DNA from: a virus | Virus record (IMG/VR): IMGVR_UViG_3300035670_000241 | Span: 1 to 58,846 of that record | Strand: one strand, 5' to 3' | DNA length: 58,846 nucleotides | Shown here: positions 49,204 to 58,805 of the stretch, piece by piece | Position numbering within the stretch: position 1 is the stretch's first letter | Layout: the number at the start of each line of letters is the position of its first letter | Translations under genes and position numbers: made by a program | Notes under the pieces: generated by a model | Told to the model about the DNA's origin: nothing | What the model saw: only the letters and a program-made list of their open reading frames with translations | Database searches by the model: none

Positions 49204-49845
49204 ATGACATTCCTTGAACTGTGCCGGCGCGTCCGGCAGGACTCTGGTATTTCCGGCGATATTGCGTCCGTGGTGAATCAGCAGGGCATTTTGCTCAAGC
49301 TGGTTACGTGGGTGCAGCAGGCGGAATACGACATCGTGACCGGCCGCAAGGACTGGTTATTCATGCGCGCCAAAGCAAGTGCTGTGCTTCAGGCTGGCAA
49401 GGTTGAATACCTGCCGGCCGAGCTTGGCATGCAGCCATTTGCCAGCATCAGCAAAGTCTATGTGGACCGGCAACAGCTGGTGTCATGTGACTTTGACTAT
49501 CTGGATGATCAGCATCTGAAGAACGGCGGCGCACCGGAAGGCACGCCACGCGCATTTGCTATCACGCCAGATGGCACCGTGCTTTTTGATAAAAAGCCGC
49601 CACAGGCTTTGCCGGTGGATATCCGATACAACCGTGCTGCGGTTCGGATGACTACCAACACTGCACAGTCGCCAATTCCTGCTGAGCATGAAGAGGTGAT
49701 CATCCAGGCTGCGCTGATGAACTACGCGCGGCATGAGCAGGATGAGTTTTTGCTGCGCGATTCGACTATTGCCTATGAGCGGCACTATTCGGACCTGTGC
49801 AACAAGCAGCTGCCAGCAATCACAGTTTTAGGCTGGGGGCGCTGA
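49204..49845 (+). CDS. head-tail adaptor (gp4/tail tube A-like)
   Basis: 213 residues. FLELCRRVRQDSGISG and WVQQAEYDIVTGRKDWLFMR with PASYDLP-type strands and a C-terminal helix (IIQAALMNYARHEQDEFLLRDS) match phage adaptor proteins of the P22 gp4/SU10 type. It would bind the portal ring. Overlaps the nozzle gene by TGATG. Confidence 0.8.
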   Translation: MTFLELCRRVRQDSGISGDIASVVNQQGILLKLVTWVQQAEYDIVTGRKDWLFMRAKASAVLQAGKVEYLPAELGMQPFASISKVYVDRQQLVSCDFDYLDDQHLKNGGAPEGTPRAFAITPDGTVLFDKKPPQALPVDIRYNRAAVRMTTNTAQSPIPAEHEEVIIQAALMNYARHEQDEFLLRDSTIAYERHYSDLCNKQLPAITVLGWGR

Positions 49846-51455
49846 TGGCCAGCGATACCCGCGTCGGCAAAGTCATTTTAAAAGGCGGCCTCAATCTGGC
49901 TGCATCCGTGCTGGAGTTAGATCCGGGCGAGTGTACACAGCTCAACAACTACGAAGTAAACACGTTGGGTCGGTACCAGCGCTGTCTCGGATTTGAGCGC
50001 TTCGACGGCAAATCAGCACCATCGTCGGTACTGCCAGTCAATTTGCCGGGATACCCGTTTGCTGATGATGAAAGCGAGGTCTTGGCCATCACATCGCAGC
50101 AGGAAGTATTGCGCAGTCTCATTCTGCCGGTGCCCGGCTCTGGCCGCGTATTGGGCGGCTTTGTGTTTGACGGTGTGGTCTATGCGTTTCGCAATAACGC
50201 TGACGGCACTGCAGCCAATTTGTGGCGCTCAAGCACTGGCGGCTGGCAACCGGTATCGACTCCGGCGCTGTTGCCCAATGGCCGATATCAAACCGTCCTG
50301 ACGAATTTCACCGGCTCTGCCGGTACCAAAGAAATCGTTGGCGTGGATGGTGTGAATAAGGCATTCCGGTTTAACGGAACCACGTTTACCCAACTCACCG
50401 GACCCATTGCGCCGGATGCACCGGTTTATGCCGAAGTGCTGCCGAGTCAGGTATTGCTGCTGGCCTATCGCAAAGGCTCACTGGTATTCAGCGCTGTGGG
50501 CGACCCAACCAAGTGGAGTCCAGTCGACGGCGGCGGCGAAATCGCCGTGGCCGACGAAATTACCGGCCTGGCTGTGCAGCCGGATAACAGCTGTGCAGTA
50601 TTTTGTCGAAACCGAACTTACGTTTTGTACGGCAAAACCAAAGCTGATTTTAACCTGACCACTTTGAGCAGCAGCACCGGCGCTATTCCGGGCAGCATTC
50701 AGAGCATCAATGACAGCGTGTATCTGGATGACCGCGGCATGACGCGCCTCAATCGCGTACAGCAGTTCGGTAACTTTGATATGGCAACTATCAGCCAGAA
50801 GATTGAGCCACTGCTCAAGCGCTACGCAGGACGCATTACGGCCAGCTTTGTCATCAAGCAAAAGAATCAGTACCGGCTTTGCTTCGATGACAGCACCGGC
50901 ATTGTGGTGACGTTTTTTGGTGCCGAAGTTGCAGGCTTTAGCACATTCAGCTTTGGCCATGTGATCCGCTGCGCATTCAGCGCTGAGGATGACTCAGGCC
51001 GTGAAGTGGTGTTTTTCGGTGGCGATGACGGTTACTTGTATCAGGCTGAGCGTGGCTACAGCTATGACGGCGCTGAGTATCAATCGACCATGCGGCCGGC
51101 GTTCAACCATGTCGGTAGCCCAGACACCAAAAAACGCTGGCGCAAAGTCGTGGTCGAAGTCGACACGCCGAGCAGCACACCGCTTTCTGTTACGCCGGAC
51201 TTTGATTATTCATCACCGGACACGCCATCAGACCGGACTCAGTTCATCACCGCTACTGGCGGTGGCGGCTACTGGGATGCTGCTGCGTGGGATAGCTTCA
51301 GCTGGTCAGCAGCCAGCACGTTTACCGCAGATATCTACATCGATGGCGTGGCGCGCAATATGTGCCTGGTTGTGAACTGCCGATCTAAATCTGCTCCGCC
51401 ACACGTTCTGAATTCATTCCTCTACCACTACAGCCCGCTGGCTCGCCGGAGATAG
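49845..51455 (+). CDS. tail nozzle/stabilisation protein
   Basis: 536 residues from ATG 49845. A beta-propeller-like series (FDGKSAPSSV, GGFVFDGVVYAF, VVGVDGVNKAFRFNGTTF, GDPTKWSPVDGGGEIAVADEITGLAV, CRNRTYVLYG) resembles the nozzle proteins of podoviruses. It completes the tail before the fibres attach. The next gene is the fibre adaptor of cassette A. Confidence 0.75.
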   Translation: MASDTRVGKVILKGGLNLAASVLELDPGECTQLNNYEVNTLGRYQRCLGFERFDGKSAPSSVLPVNLPGYPFADDESEVLAITSQQEVLRSLILPVPGSGRVLGGFVFDGVVYAFRNNADGTAANLWRSSTGGWQPVSTPALLPNGRYQTVLTNFTGSAGTKEIVGVDGVNKAFRFNGTTFTQLTGPIAPDAPVYAEVLPSQVLLLAYRKGSLVFSAVGDPTKWSPVDGGGEIAVADEITGLAVQPDNSCAVFCRNRTYVLYGKTKADFNLTTLSSSTGAIPGSIQSINDSVYLDDRGMTRLNRVQQFGNFDMATISQKIEPLLKRYAGRITASFVIKQKNQYRLCFDDSTGIVVTFFGAEVAGFSTFSFGHVIRCAFSAEDDSGREVVFFGGDDGYLYQAERGYSYDGAEYQSTMRPAFNHVGSPDTKKRWRKVVVEVDTPSSTPLSVTPDFDYSSPDTPSDRTQFITATGGGGYWDAAAWDSFSWSAASTFTADIYIDGVARNMCLVVNCRSKSAPPHVLNSFLYHYSPLARRR

Positions 51456-51459
51456 CAGT

Positions 51460-52149
51460 ATGCTTAACCTTTGGGAATTTACGAATCCTCTTGAGCCTGG
51501 CACTACGGCCAGAGCTGATCAGGTCAACAACAAGTTTGAGGGTATTCATGCCAGCTTTGATGAAATTGCGCAGTACCTGAATACGAAGATGTTCAACCTG
51601 CCAGCAACGTTTGCCGGCAATCCTTACCTGCCTGAAAAAGCACTGACCAACACCATCCTTTGGTTCAACCTCTCCGGCGACATCGATGTGTATGCGATGA
51701 CCGCTTTTGAGCAGAAGGTTACGGACACTGCGAACCATGCCGCGTCAGCGCTGGATAGCAAAAACAAGGCAAAGACTTCTGAAGATAACGCCCGCCAATC
51801 GGAATTGAACGCCGCCGCATCCGCAGAGATTGCGCAGGGCGCTGCCGTCACTGTAGCGGGAGCCGCCTTTTTCTCTGGTTTATGGAATGCCGGCACAGGT
51901 GCGTTCCCACCACCACCAGGCTCTGGTGGATCAAGTATGTGGCAAGCCAGCAGCAATGGCACAGGTGCTACTGCTGCTATTAAGGCCGGGGACTTAATCA
52001 TTTGGGACATCATTGCCAGCACCTACCGACACTTTGCTGGCGCTGCCCGGGTGATTGCGCTCGAAACGCAGGTGAACACCATCAACACCACTCTCAATGA
52101 CCGGATCAACTATCTGGAAGCAATTGCACTGGCAGGTAACAAAGCATGA
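51460..52149 (+). CDS. tail fibre protein with virion-adaptor N-terminus, cassette A
   Basis: 229 residues. Residues 1-45 (WEFTNPLEPGTTARADQVNNKFEGIHASF) look like a podovirus tail-fibre attachment region. Then a coiled-coil section (GTDTAN-like VTDTANHAASALDSKNKAKTSEDNARQSELNA) and a Gly/Pro-rich beta part, ending EAIALAGN. The likely base of the fibre that connects to the nozzle. ATG ATGA junction with the next gene. Confidence 0.65.
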   Translation: MLNLWEFTNPLEPGTTARADQVNNKFEGIHASFDEIAQYLNTKMFNLPATFAGNPYLPEKALTNTILWFNLSGDIDVYAMTAFEQKVTDTANHAASALDSKNKAKTSEDNARQSELNAAASAEIAQGAAVTVAGAAFFSGLWNAGTGAFPPPPGSGGSSMWQASSNGTGATAAIKAGDLIIWDIIASTYRHFAGAARVIALETQVNTINTTLNDRINYLEAIALAGNKA

Positions 52150-54095
52150 TGAATTCGAACTTAAAGACGCAGGTTCAGGCACGCATTAACGCGATCACCG
52201 GCGCTACCACACTCAGTGAATTGCTGCAGCTACAGACTCAGGCCAGCGGCCTTGGTTGTGATACCACACTGCTTGATGCGCAGATCCAATCGCGGCTCAC
52301 GGCCATGAATGGCGCAACACCTCTCAACGATTTAACTTTGGGAGCGCTGCTGGCGCAAGGCGGTAAAGGGCGCGCTTACTACCAAGTGCCGTTTGCTGTG
52401 TCGAAGGGTGACAAGCTCTATATCGATGCGTTTGGAACGGTGAAGCAGCAAAAGTCTGTTGGTAATGCCCTGATTTCTGCCAGTGCATTTTTAAATGAAT
52501 TTGGACAGCTAAACCATATACCAATCCCAGAGCGCTCAAGTGTTGGTGGTAATGATTCTAATGCATCCGGTTTTGTGTTTCTGCTTAGCACCGGCAACTG
52601 GCTAATTGGTCGCTTCTACCGCGAATCAAGTTCCAGTGGTGGCACTATTCGTCTGATCGTGGTGAATAGCACCTTTACGCAGATTTTGACGGAAACTAAG
52701 TACGACTACACAGTCAGCCTTGGTGTGGCTGCAACGGGCAATAACTTGGTTGGCGTGCGTGAGGTATCTGCAAATACATTCCGAGTTTACTTCCAAGCAA
52801 CTGAGCCATCGAATGGTAACTACATTCATCTTGCCTACTTTAGCCTTGCATACAATCCAACCAGTCACGCAGTTACAGGAGGCGCTGGCGCAATAGTGCA
52901 TAGCCTCAGCGGCGGTGCACAATGGGCTCAGAAGCGTATATACCTGGCTCAAGGCGACCGATATGTTTCACTCGCAGACGGCACCAACCGCATATACGCA
53001 TTGGATTTGCAGACTGGGGCTGTCACAAACTTTGCATCTATCGGAACCGCAGGTAGCGGAGATACGCAGTTTGACCAAGCAAACGGCACTAACGTCTGGG
53101 GGCGTGTAATAAACGCAGGCGTTGCAATTCTGTATCGTGCCGACACTATTGCAACACAGGCTCTGCCAAGCAATCTTCAAGCAGACGGTTGCTTTGGCTC
53201 TTCGTGGTCAGTTCGGCATATTGGTGGTGGGCGCTGGCTGTGTTTAAGCGCTACAGCGATTAAACTGGTAAAGTTCAATGCCGCATACACTACAGCGGCA
53301 ATTTACACGTTGGACACCGCTTTCCAAGCTCCATCTTCGCTGAACATCGCAACAATCGTTGCCGATGGCAATAATTACACAGTTGGTTTGGGATTCGGCG
53401 CATCAACCCTTTCGCAGGTCATTGCATTTACGTGGGACGGTGATACCGCTCCAACAAATTATCGACCTGACGCCGGGTTCCGTGTGACTGACAGAGCAAA
53501 CTTTGTATGGCCAGGCTCAAGTGGTAATCACTCCATGAGCCATCTGATCACCCCGTCACAAAAAATAGTTTGTACCGCGAAGTCAGATGACGCCTCCAAT
53601 ACATCTCGATTGATGATTTTGCGTGTCGACTTATCTGAATACATGCCTCATGAAACTTCAGTTTTCGCGACATGCCTCACCGCTGCAGCGTCTGGTCAGC
53701 TTGCTGAAGTTGAGTTGGCCGCAAATACAGAAGTCGTAGGCTCAGCCGGCATTGCCTCTTACTTTGGCAAGTTGCATCAAGGTTTACTAACCACTTTGCC
53801 GGTTCGGTTAAATCGAGTGAGCGCCGGGCGTTATGCCTATTCGGAAATGGGGCCGGCTGATCAATCCCTGTTTCATCGCCGTGAGTTGTCTGTGCCACTA
53901 ACTCAGGCCTATCTGGTGCTGCCTGCAGATACCAGAACTTTGTTTGCTGCAAGTGGCGATATTGCACTGATTACTCCATTTACGAAATACGAATTTACAG
54001 CGGCCGCGCTGGGTTATGTACCGGTTGCAACCAGAACAATCTGCGCTGTTCGCACAGGATCATCGCCATCCATTCAAGCTCAGGAGTCTTTATGA
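52146..54095 (+). CDS. tail fibre / receptor-binding protein, cassette A
   Basis: 649 residues. Residues 1-70 hold the same two-copy helical unit (QARINAITGATTLSEL, QSRLTAMNGATPLNDL) as the cassette B protein at 433-1920. The rest is beta-rich with repeating strands such as DRYVSLADGTNRIYALDLQTGAV, suggesting a propeller. C-terminus contains an LPVRLNRVSAGRY segment. A receptor-contact role is inferred from length, position and paralogy. Confidence 0.6.
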   Translation: MMNSNLKTQVQARINAITGATTLSELLQLQTQASGLGCDTTLLDAQIQSRLTAMNGATPLNDLTLGALLAQGGKGRAYYQVPFAVSKGDKLYIDAFGTVKQQKSVGNALISASAFLNEFGQLNHIPIPERSSVGGNDSNASGFVFLLSTGNWLIGRFYRESSSSGGTIRLIVVNSTFTQILTETKYDYTVSLGVAATGNNLVGVREVSANTFRVYFQATEPSNGNYIHLAYFSLAYNPTSHAVTGGAGAIVHSLSGGAQWAQKRIYLAQGDRYVSLADGTNRIYALDLQTGAVTNFASIGTAGSGDTQFDQANGTNVWGRVINAGVAILYRADTIATQALPSNLQADGCFGSSWSVRHIGGGRWLCLSATAIKLVKFNAAYTTAAIYTLDTAFQAPSSLNIATIVADGNNYTVGLGFGASTLSQVIAFTWDGDTAPTNYRPDAGFRVTDRANFVWPGSSGNHSMSHLITPSQKIVCTAKSDDASNTSRLMILRVDLSEYMPHETSVFATCLTAAASGQLAEVELAANTEVVGSAGIASYFGKLHQGLLTTLPVRLNRVSAGRYAYSEMGPADQSLFHRRELSVPLTQAYLVLPADTRTLFAASGDIALITPFTKYEFTAAALGYVPVATRTICAVRTGSSPSIQAQESL

Positions 54096-54535
54096 TTGGT
54101 ATTGTTGTTCCACCTGGGGCATTGCCGGCTCCACCACTTGCTCCACCAAACTTCACTTACGCCAATCAGGCGGTGAGTATCAACGAACAGAGCCGGCAAT
54201 TCGCGCCGGCTTTTTTCATTCATGCCGATGAGTTGATCCGGATTGAAACAGACCTGATGGACAAGGATGGGCAAGGCAATTTGTTTGTGACTCCTTTTAG
54301 CGCACCAGGTGAAATCAGCACGCCAGTTGTGCGTCACGGCTCAGGCATACCGACCACTGACGAGCTCTACTTTCGGACCACTATCATCAATGGTCACGTA
54401 GTGATGCAAGGCCGGTTGCCATCTGGTGACTGGAAGCTTTTGCCGGAGCGCATCAATCAGGCACTGAAGTTCATCAACGCACCGTTTGAGGTGTCGATGG
54501 CACCAATCACTTTCATCGTGAGCACCCCAGCATGA
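54092..54535 (+). CDS. small tail-module protein, cassette A (unknown)
   Basis: 147 residues. Pro-rich N-terminus (VVPPGALPAPPLAPP) then a beta-rich body. Same slot as the 119-residue protein of cassette B. ATGA overlaps both sides. Not recognised. Confidence 0.55.
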   Translation: MIGIVVPPGALPAPPLAPPNFTYANQAVSINEQSRQFAPAFFIHADELIRIETDLMDKDGQGNLFVTPFSAPGEISTPVVRHGSGIPTTDELYFRTTIINGHVVMQGRLPSGDWKLLPERINQALKFINAPFEVSMAPITFIVSTPA

Positions 54536-55005
54536 GCCACAGCCCAATCATCCAGCAGTACGTGCCGGTGATTTACGCCGGCTCATTAAAACCTATCTCA
54601 CTGGGCATCATGGTCGCAGACCGCATCTGGTTCAGTCATGTGGCTTTTGATTGCGTGGACCATGTGTTGGAAGCGCGCGGCGGTCATGGCGTGGTCGAAA
54701 CACCGATTGAAGAATTCTTGCTGCGCTATGGCTGGGTGAAGCGTGGTCTTTATCCAACCGCCGTGCATCCGGATGACTGCATGGCCAAAGCTCGCAGCCT
54801 GATTGGTTATGACTACGACGAACAGCAGATCTTTCGTATGGCAGTTGGCAGTGAAACTGAGGTGGACTTGGAGCCCAAAAAGCTCATCTGCACTGAGTAC
54901 ATCGCCACCTGCACCCAAACACCCAACCCGGCTTACTGGCATCGCTATCGCATTCGTGATGCCTATCGCCACACCATTTTTGAACCAAGGAATCCGCATG
55001 GCTAA
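54532..55005 (+). CDS. permuted papain-like (NlpC/P60 superfamily) hydrolase, cassette A
   Basis: 157 residues. Motif order H (WFSHVAF), E (VLEARG, VETPIEEF) and C (KKLICTEYIATC) equals that of the cassette B enzyme. Cell-envelope peptidase/amidase or acyl hydrolase activity is possible. The two copies have diverged strongly around shared motifs. Confidence 0.65.
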   Translation: MSHSPIIQQYVPVIYAGSLKPISLGIMVADRIWFSHVAFDCVDHVLEARGGHGVVETPIEEFLLRYGWVKRGLYPTAVHPDDCMAKARSLIGYDYDEQQIFRMAVGSETEVDLEPKKLICTEYIATCTQTPNPAYWHRYRIRDAYRHTIFEPRNPHG

Positions 55006-56416
55006 CTGGCTCAATGTGGAAATAAATCAGTGGACTGATGTTTTTGCTGCGCTCGACATTACGCCCGGCCTTGCACTGATGTTGCAGAACATCGGGCAGT
55101 CCAGACTGGCTTTTGCCATCAGTGATGTTTCGCCACCCGATGGGCAGATAGACCTGATCGCCAAGGTTGACGACATCATTGAGGTCAAGGCCGGTGCCGC
55201 GGGACTCTGGGTTAAACAGTACCAGGGTAACAAGGGCGAAGGCTTGCTGGTTGGACGCACAAAAACAGACTTTAGCAAACTACGGCCATATACCGGGCTT
55301 GATCAAGTCTCAGTATCTGGCGGCACCGGTGGAGGTGGATCCGTGACAAGCCATAGCAGCTTGACCGAATTAGATGCAGATGATCACTTGCAGTATTTCA
55401 ACCAGGTGCGCGGGGATGGTCGTTACCTTCGTAAAGGGAACACCGTGCCGGCCGACATCACCGGCCTGAGTGATCTGCTCACAACGCTGACCAACGCTGT
55501 CGATGCCCGGGTAATTAAGGTTGTCGGCAAAGGTCTATCTGCCAATGATTTTACTGACCTACTGTTAGCCAAGCTCAATAGTTTACCTTCCGGTAGTGCC
55601 GGCAAGGTTAGCTGGGCGGACATCGTGGGTTTCACGCTCCCAGCACATAACCACAATATTGCAGAAGTGTCTGGGCTTCAGGCAGCGTTGGATGGAAAAG
55701 TAAATGTTCAGGCCGGTAAGGGATTATCTACCAACGACTACACCACGGCTGAAAAGAACAAGCTGGCCAGTCTTGAAGGGAGTCATTATCGCGGTGTTTA
55801 TGCATCATTGAGCGCATTACAAAGTGCTGTCACCACGCCAGTCGCTGGCGATTATGCTGATGTTGATGCTGGCGCCGGCTCTGCTGTATCCCGTTTTATC
55901 TGGGATGCATCGGATAGCAACTGGGTGCAGCAAGTAGCCAGTGGCGGCGCAATGACTGGTGCGCAGATTAAGACCGCGCTGTTTGCCGAGGCCGACACTA
56001 ATAATTTCAGCAATAGCTACAAAGCCAAGGTTGATGGTATTGCCACTGGCGCGACCGCTAACGCATCTGATGCCCAGCTCAGGGATAGAAGCACGCATAC
56101 TGGGACGCAGGCGATTAGCACAGTATCTGGATTGCAGACTGCACTTGATAACAAAGCCGGCACATCTACCGCTACCACATCAGCGGCGGGTCTGATGTCT
56201 GGCGCAGACAAGACCAAGCTGGACGGTATAGCGTCCGGTGCCACAGCAAACGCCACAGATGCGCAACTGCGCGACCGTTCAACACATACCGGCACCCAAG
56301 CAATCTCGACTGTTACAGGGCTGCAGACAGCGCTGGATGGCAAGCAAAAAACAATCACACAAAGTGCTACTCAGCCCGCATCACCGCAGGTTGGTGATTT
56401 GTGGATCCAGACTTAG
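54998..56416 (+). CDS. long tail fibre with internal repeats
   Basis: 472 residues from ATG 54998 (CAAGG upstream). N-terminal beta domain (residues 1-110), then SLTELDADDHLQYFNQVRGDGRYL, a common fibre shaft motif, followed by repeated units with LPAHNHNIAEVSGLQAALDGK and DAQLRDRSTHTGTQAISTV (twice). No counterpart in cassette B within this window. Overlaps the NlpC/P60-like gene end by 8 bases. Confidence 0.72.
   Translation: MANWLNVEINQWTDVFAALDITPGLALMLQNIGQSRLAFAISDVSPPDGQIDLIAKVDDIIEVKAGAAGLWVKQYQGNKGEGLLVGRTKTDFSKLRPYTGLDQVSVSGGTGGGGSVTSHSSLTELDADDHLQYFNQVRGDGRYLRKGNTVPADITGLSDLLTTLTNAVDARVIKVVGKGLSANDFTDLLLAKLNSLPSGSAGKVSWADIVGFTLPAHNHNIAEVSGLQAALDGKVNVQAGKGLSTNDYTTAEKNKLASLEGSHYRGVYASLSALQSAVTTPVAGDYADVDAGAGSAVSRFIWDASDSNWVQQVASGGAMTGAQIKTALFAEADTNNFSNSYKAKVDGIATGATANASDAQLRDRSTHTGTQAISTVSGLQTALDNKAGTSTATTSAAGLMSGADKTKLDGIASGATANATDAQLRDRSTHTGTQAISTVTGLQTALDGKQKTITQSATQPASPQVGDLWIQT
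56048..56338 (+). repeat. 34-codon protein repeat with synonymous codons changed (two copies)
   Basis: Copies at 56048-56149 and 56237-56338 encode segments identical at 32 of 34 residues. Only 5 of those 32 shared residues use the same codon; 27 use a different synonymous codon. Confidence 0.9.
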
Positions 56417-56424
56417 GAGTGGTG

Positions 56425-57129
56425 ATGACGATTATTGAATTAGCCCGTGAGATTGCCAAGCCAGAGCATTTGGCGTTGGATAACAACCAATTGCTAGCGA
56501 CGCTGCAGGCAAAGACTATCGCGGAAGGCTCTTTAATTCCGGCCACAACCGTCAACCAGCTGTTTGCAAAGCTGGGTTTGAGCGGGGCAATTAAAGACAT
56601 TGCAGAGACGGTGGGGCACCAGTTCCGTGACGAAATGCTGTCTGTGATGTGGTCAATTGGTGGCAACCACCCGTTTAACTTCATTGAAGGCTCAACAGCG
56701 GGCGACGGCAATCTAGCGATGCTGGACAGCATGATTGCAAACTTGCCGGACTTAGCAGTGAAGCTGCAGCAGTTTCGCGCTGTAGTGTATGACATGGCCA
56801 ACAAAAAGCGGCCATTCGCTGCTGTAACACTGCCGGATCTTGTCGCTGCTCGGACTGCGCAGCTCGATGGTGAATGGCATGAAATAGACGAATCCAGCGA
56901 TCGTCAGTTTGTGGTTAGGCTGTCAGCTGCACCGGTAGAGACAACCTACATTGTGGTCCAAGCACAAGATCAGTATGGCGATGGTGTGTCTGCCTGGTAT
57001 CACGCGACGGCTTTACACGGTATAGCTACTGTTCGTGAATACCAAGCTGCGCTGCCATATAACGGCTATCCACGAAAACTGCGTTGGAAGTGTGATTATT
57101 TGCTTAGCAGCGTAGTGAGCGTCCGATAA
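56425..57129 (+). CDS. tail-module protein, cassette A (paralogue of 2749-3438)
   Basis: 234 residues from ATG 56425, with AGGAG at 56415. Helical first two thirds (IAETVGHQFRDEML, MIANLPDLAVKLQQFRAVVYDMA), then the shared C-terminal block TYIVVQAQDQYGDG, SAWYHATALHG and RKLRWKCD. Role unknown; paralogy supports a conserved structural place before the ConA-like adhesin. Confidence 0.62.
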   Translation: MTIIELAREIAKPEHLALDNNQLLATLQAKTIAEGSLIPATTVNQLFAKLGLSGAIKDIAETVGHQFRDEMLSVMWSIGGNHPFNFIEGSTAGDGNLAMLDSMIANLPDLAVKLQQFRAVVYDMANKKRPFAAVTLPDLVAARTAQLDGEWHEIDESSDRQFVVRLSAAPVETTYIVVQAQDQYGDGVSAWYHATALHGIATVREYQAALPYNGYPRKLRWKCDYLLSSVVSVR

Positions 57130-58490
57130 TGCCTCATGCTGTAAGCACATCCGGGCAGGGTGCCGACGCTTTTATTTCGATGCCATCTTGCTCAATTAAC
57201 GCCGGTACCAATACCGATATTAGCGGCATTGAAATCGATGTAAAACCACTGACCGGTAGTGCGGCGGGTTTTGTGAACTTACTCGGGTCCAGCAGCAACA
57301 ATACTCACGCGCTAAGGATCAACACAATCACAGGTACGCTGCAATGGCGGAATAGCAGTACCGTCTATCTTGAGTCTGCCGCGGGATCTGTGTCGTTAAA
57401 CGAGCGCCATAAATACGGCGCTGAGTGGGAAGAGTCTACACAATCGTTGTACTTAACAAAAAACGGTGTTCGTATTGCCGGGCCTTATGTTGCTCCCGCC
57501 GCAAACTCACTAATCACAAACATAACGTGGAATCAGATAGGAAAGGTTGGATCTTCAGCTCCCGGCACTGCGGCATTTGAGCTATACGGCGTCCGCACTT
57601 ATGGGACTAACTGTACTTATCAATCACAATGGGATGATAGCGGTTCGAGTGGTTCAGGCACTGCTTGGGTCAATGACGCATCTGATAGAAATCTTACCCT
57701 GATCAGCTTTGCTGGTACAACCAACAGCTGGTGGGTGTTTTACAGCAACCTTTACATCGGTGAAGGCACAATCAGTGTCAGCGCGACAGCATCAGCAGCT
57801 TTGGCCAGTTCCAAAGTTGGTAATGCATCTGTGTCGGCTGTTGCTGCTGCAGTGGCGGCCACTCAGGGAAGTAAAATTGGCTCTGCAGTACTGAGTCTGC
57901 CCACAACTGCCGGCATCCTTTTGTCGGCGAGTAAAAACACCTCAGCCAGTATCACGGTACCAATTAATGCGGTGCTGGGCATAGCAGCAAACAAAGTCGG
58001 CGTTGCTCCACTTTATGTAGAGGCTGTCGCAGATATCAGTCTTTATGCAGGCAATATCGTTGTCGGCGAAGGGACGTTCTCTGTCACTGCAACGGCGCTT
58101 GCTTCAGTCCAGGGCGAGAAGGTTGGCCAAAGCCAGGTGCATTTTGCTGCAGCCGCTGCTGTTTACAGCTCAGTTGTTAAACAAGGCGCTTCTGGTGTCA
58201 CTGCCAGTGCGAATGCTGCAATCGTAGCGCAGGCCAGCAAGACCGGTCATGCGACAACACAACTTGCAGGCGCTGTCTCATTATCTGCCGATGGCTACAA
58301 AGTAGGCCTCGGCTCAGTCGCCGTTTTAGCGTCAGCAACCATATCCCTTTCTGGCAGCAACCCTGCTGCATTGCCGGCTCCAGTTGCCTTGCTGTTTGTA
58401 CGCAGCAGCAGCCGTTACACCCACAGCATGCGGACCTCTGGCCGCTACAGCTACCACTTAAAGACATCCAGCGGAGGTGCACGTGTCTGA
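57129..58490 (+). CDS. LamG/ConA-like adhesin with repeat tail, cassette A
   Basis: 453 residues. Residues 1-210 are a ConA/LamG-like domain paralogous to the cassette B protein, sharing a 164-bp identical stretch. Residues 215-420 are a series of about 30-residue beta repeats built from [KR]VG-x-[AG] and A/V/S-rich strands (SSKVGNASVSAVAA, GSKIGSAVLSL, NKVGVAPLYVEA, EKVGQSQVHFAA), a shape expected for a fibrous stalk. The final part is Ser/Arg/Tyr-rich. Stop overlaps the next gene. Confidence 0.65.
   Translation: MPHAVSTSGQGADAFISMPSCSINAGTNTDISGIEIDVKPLTGSAAGFVNLLGSSSNNTHALRINTITGTLQWRNSSTVYLESAAGSVSLNERHKYGAEWEESTQSLYLTKNGVRIAGPYVAPAANSLITNITWNQIGKVGSSAPGTAAFELYGVRTYGTNCTYQSQWDDSGSSGSGTAWVNDASDRNLTLISFAGTTNSWWVFYSNLYIGEGTISVSATASAALASSKVGNASVSAVAAAVAATQGSKIGSAVLSLPTTAGILLSASKNTSASITVPINAVLGIAANKVGVAPLYVEAVADISLYAGNIVVGEGTFSVTATALASVQGEKVGQSQVHFAAAAAVYSSVVKQGASGVTASANAAIVAQASKTGHATTQLAGAVSLSADGYKVGLGSVAVLASATISLSGSNPAALPAPVALLFVRSSSRYTHSMRTSGRYSYHLKTSSGGARV
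57420..57583. repeat. 164-bp exact repeat, copy 2
   Basis: Perfectly identical to 3731-3894, in the paralogous adhesin gene of cassette A; sharp ends on both sides. Confidence 0.97.
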
Positions 58491-58803
58491 GTTATTAACC
58501 CTCCGTCAGGGCACTGGCGGCGTTATCAACGTAGCGCATGACGTCGATGGCGTGCCCATTAGCGGCATTCAGGCTGCGAAGTATCAATTGTTCGACAGGG
58601 ACGGCGCAGTACTGCTGACTTTGTCACTTGGCAATGGCATCAGCTGGAATGGTGGTGTCATCGCCATCACAATCACTGCAGCGATGGCTGACCCATTGAA
58701 TACATTTTATACCCACGAATGCGCGGTTATCGACACCGATGGCCGCGACCTTATCGTCCTAGACGGACCACTTCAGTTCAAACCAAGAAAAGTAAGGAAT
58801 TAG
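58483..58803 (+). CDS. small tail-module protein
   Basis: 106 residues from GTG 58483 (GGAGG six bases upstream; GTG 58477 is an alternative). Beta-rich with LRQGTGGVINV, GIQAAKYQLFDRDG and PLNTFYTHECAVIDTDGRDLIV. Overlaps the adhesin stop by 8 bases. Looks like a baseplate- or fibre-associated small protein; no partner in cassette B. Not identified. Confidence 0.55.
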   Translation: MSELLTLRQGTGGVINVAHDVDGVPISGIQAAKYQLFDRDGAVLLTLSLGNGISWNGGVIAITITAAMADPLNTFYTHECAVIDTDGRDLIVLDGPLQFKPRKVRN

Positions 58804-58805
58804 CC

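Noticed and set aside
54803-54997. 65-codon upstream extension of the long fibre
   Set aside because: It lies inside the NlpC/P60-like gene in another frame; the ATG at 54998 has its own ribosome site and a sensible fibre start.
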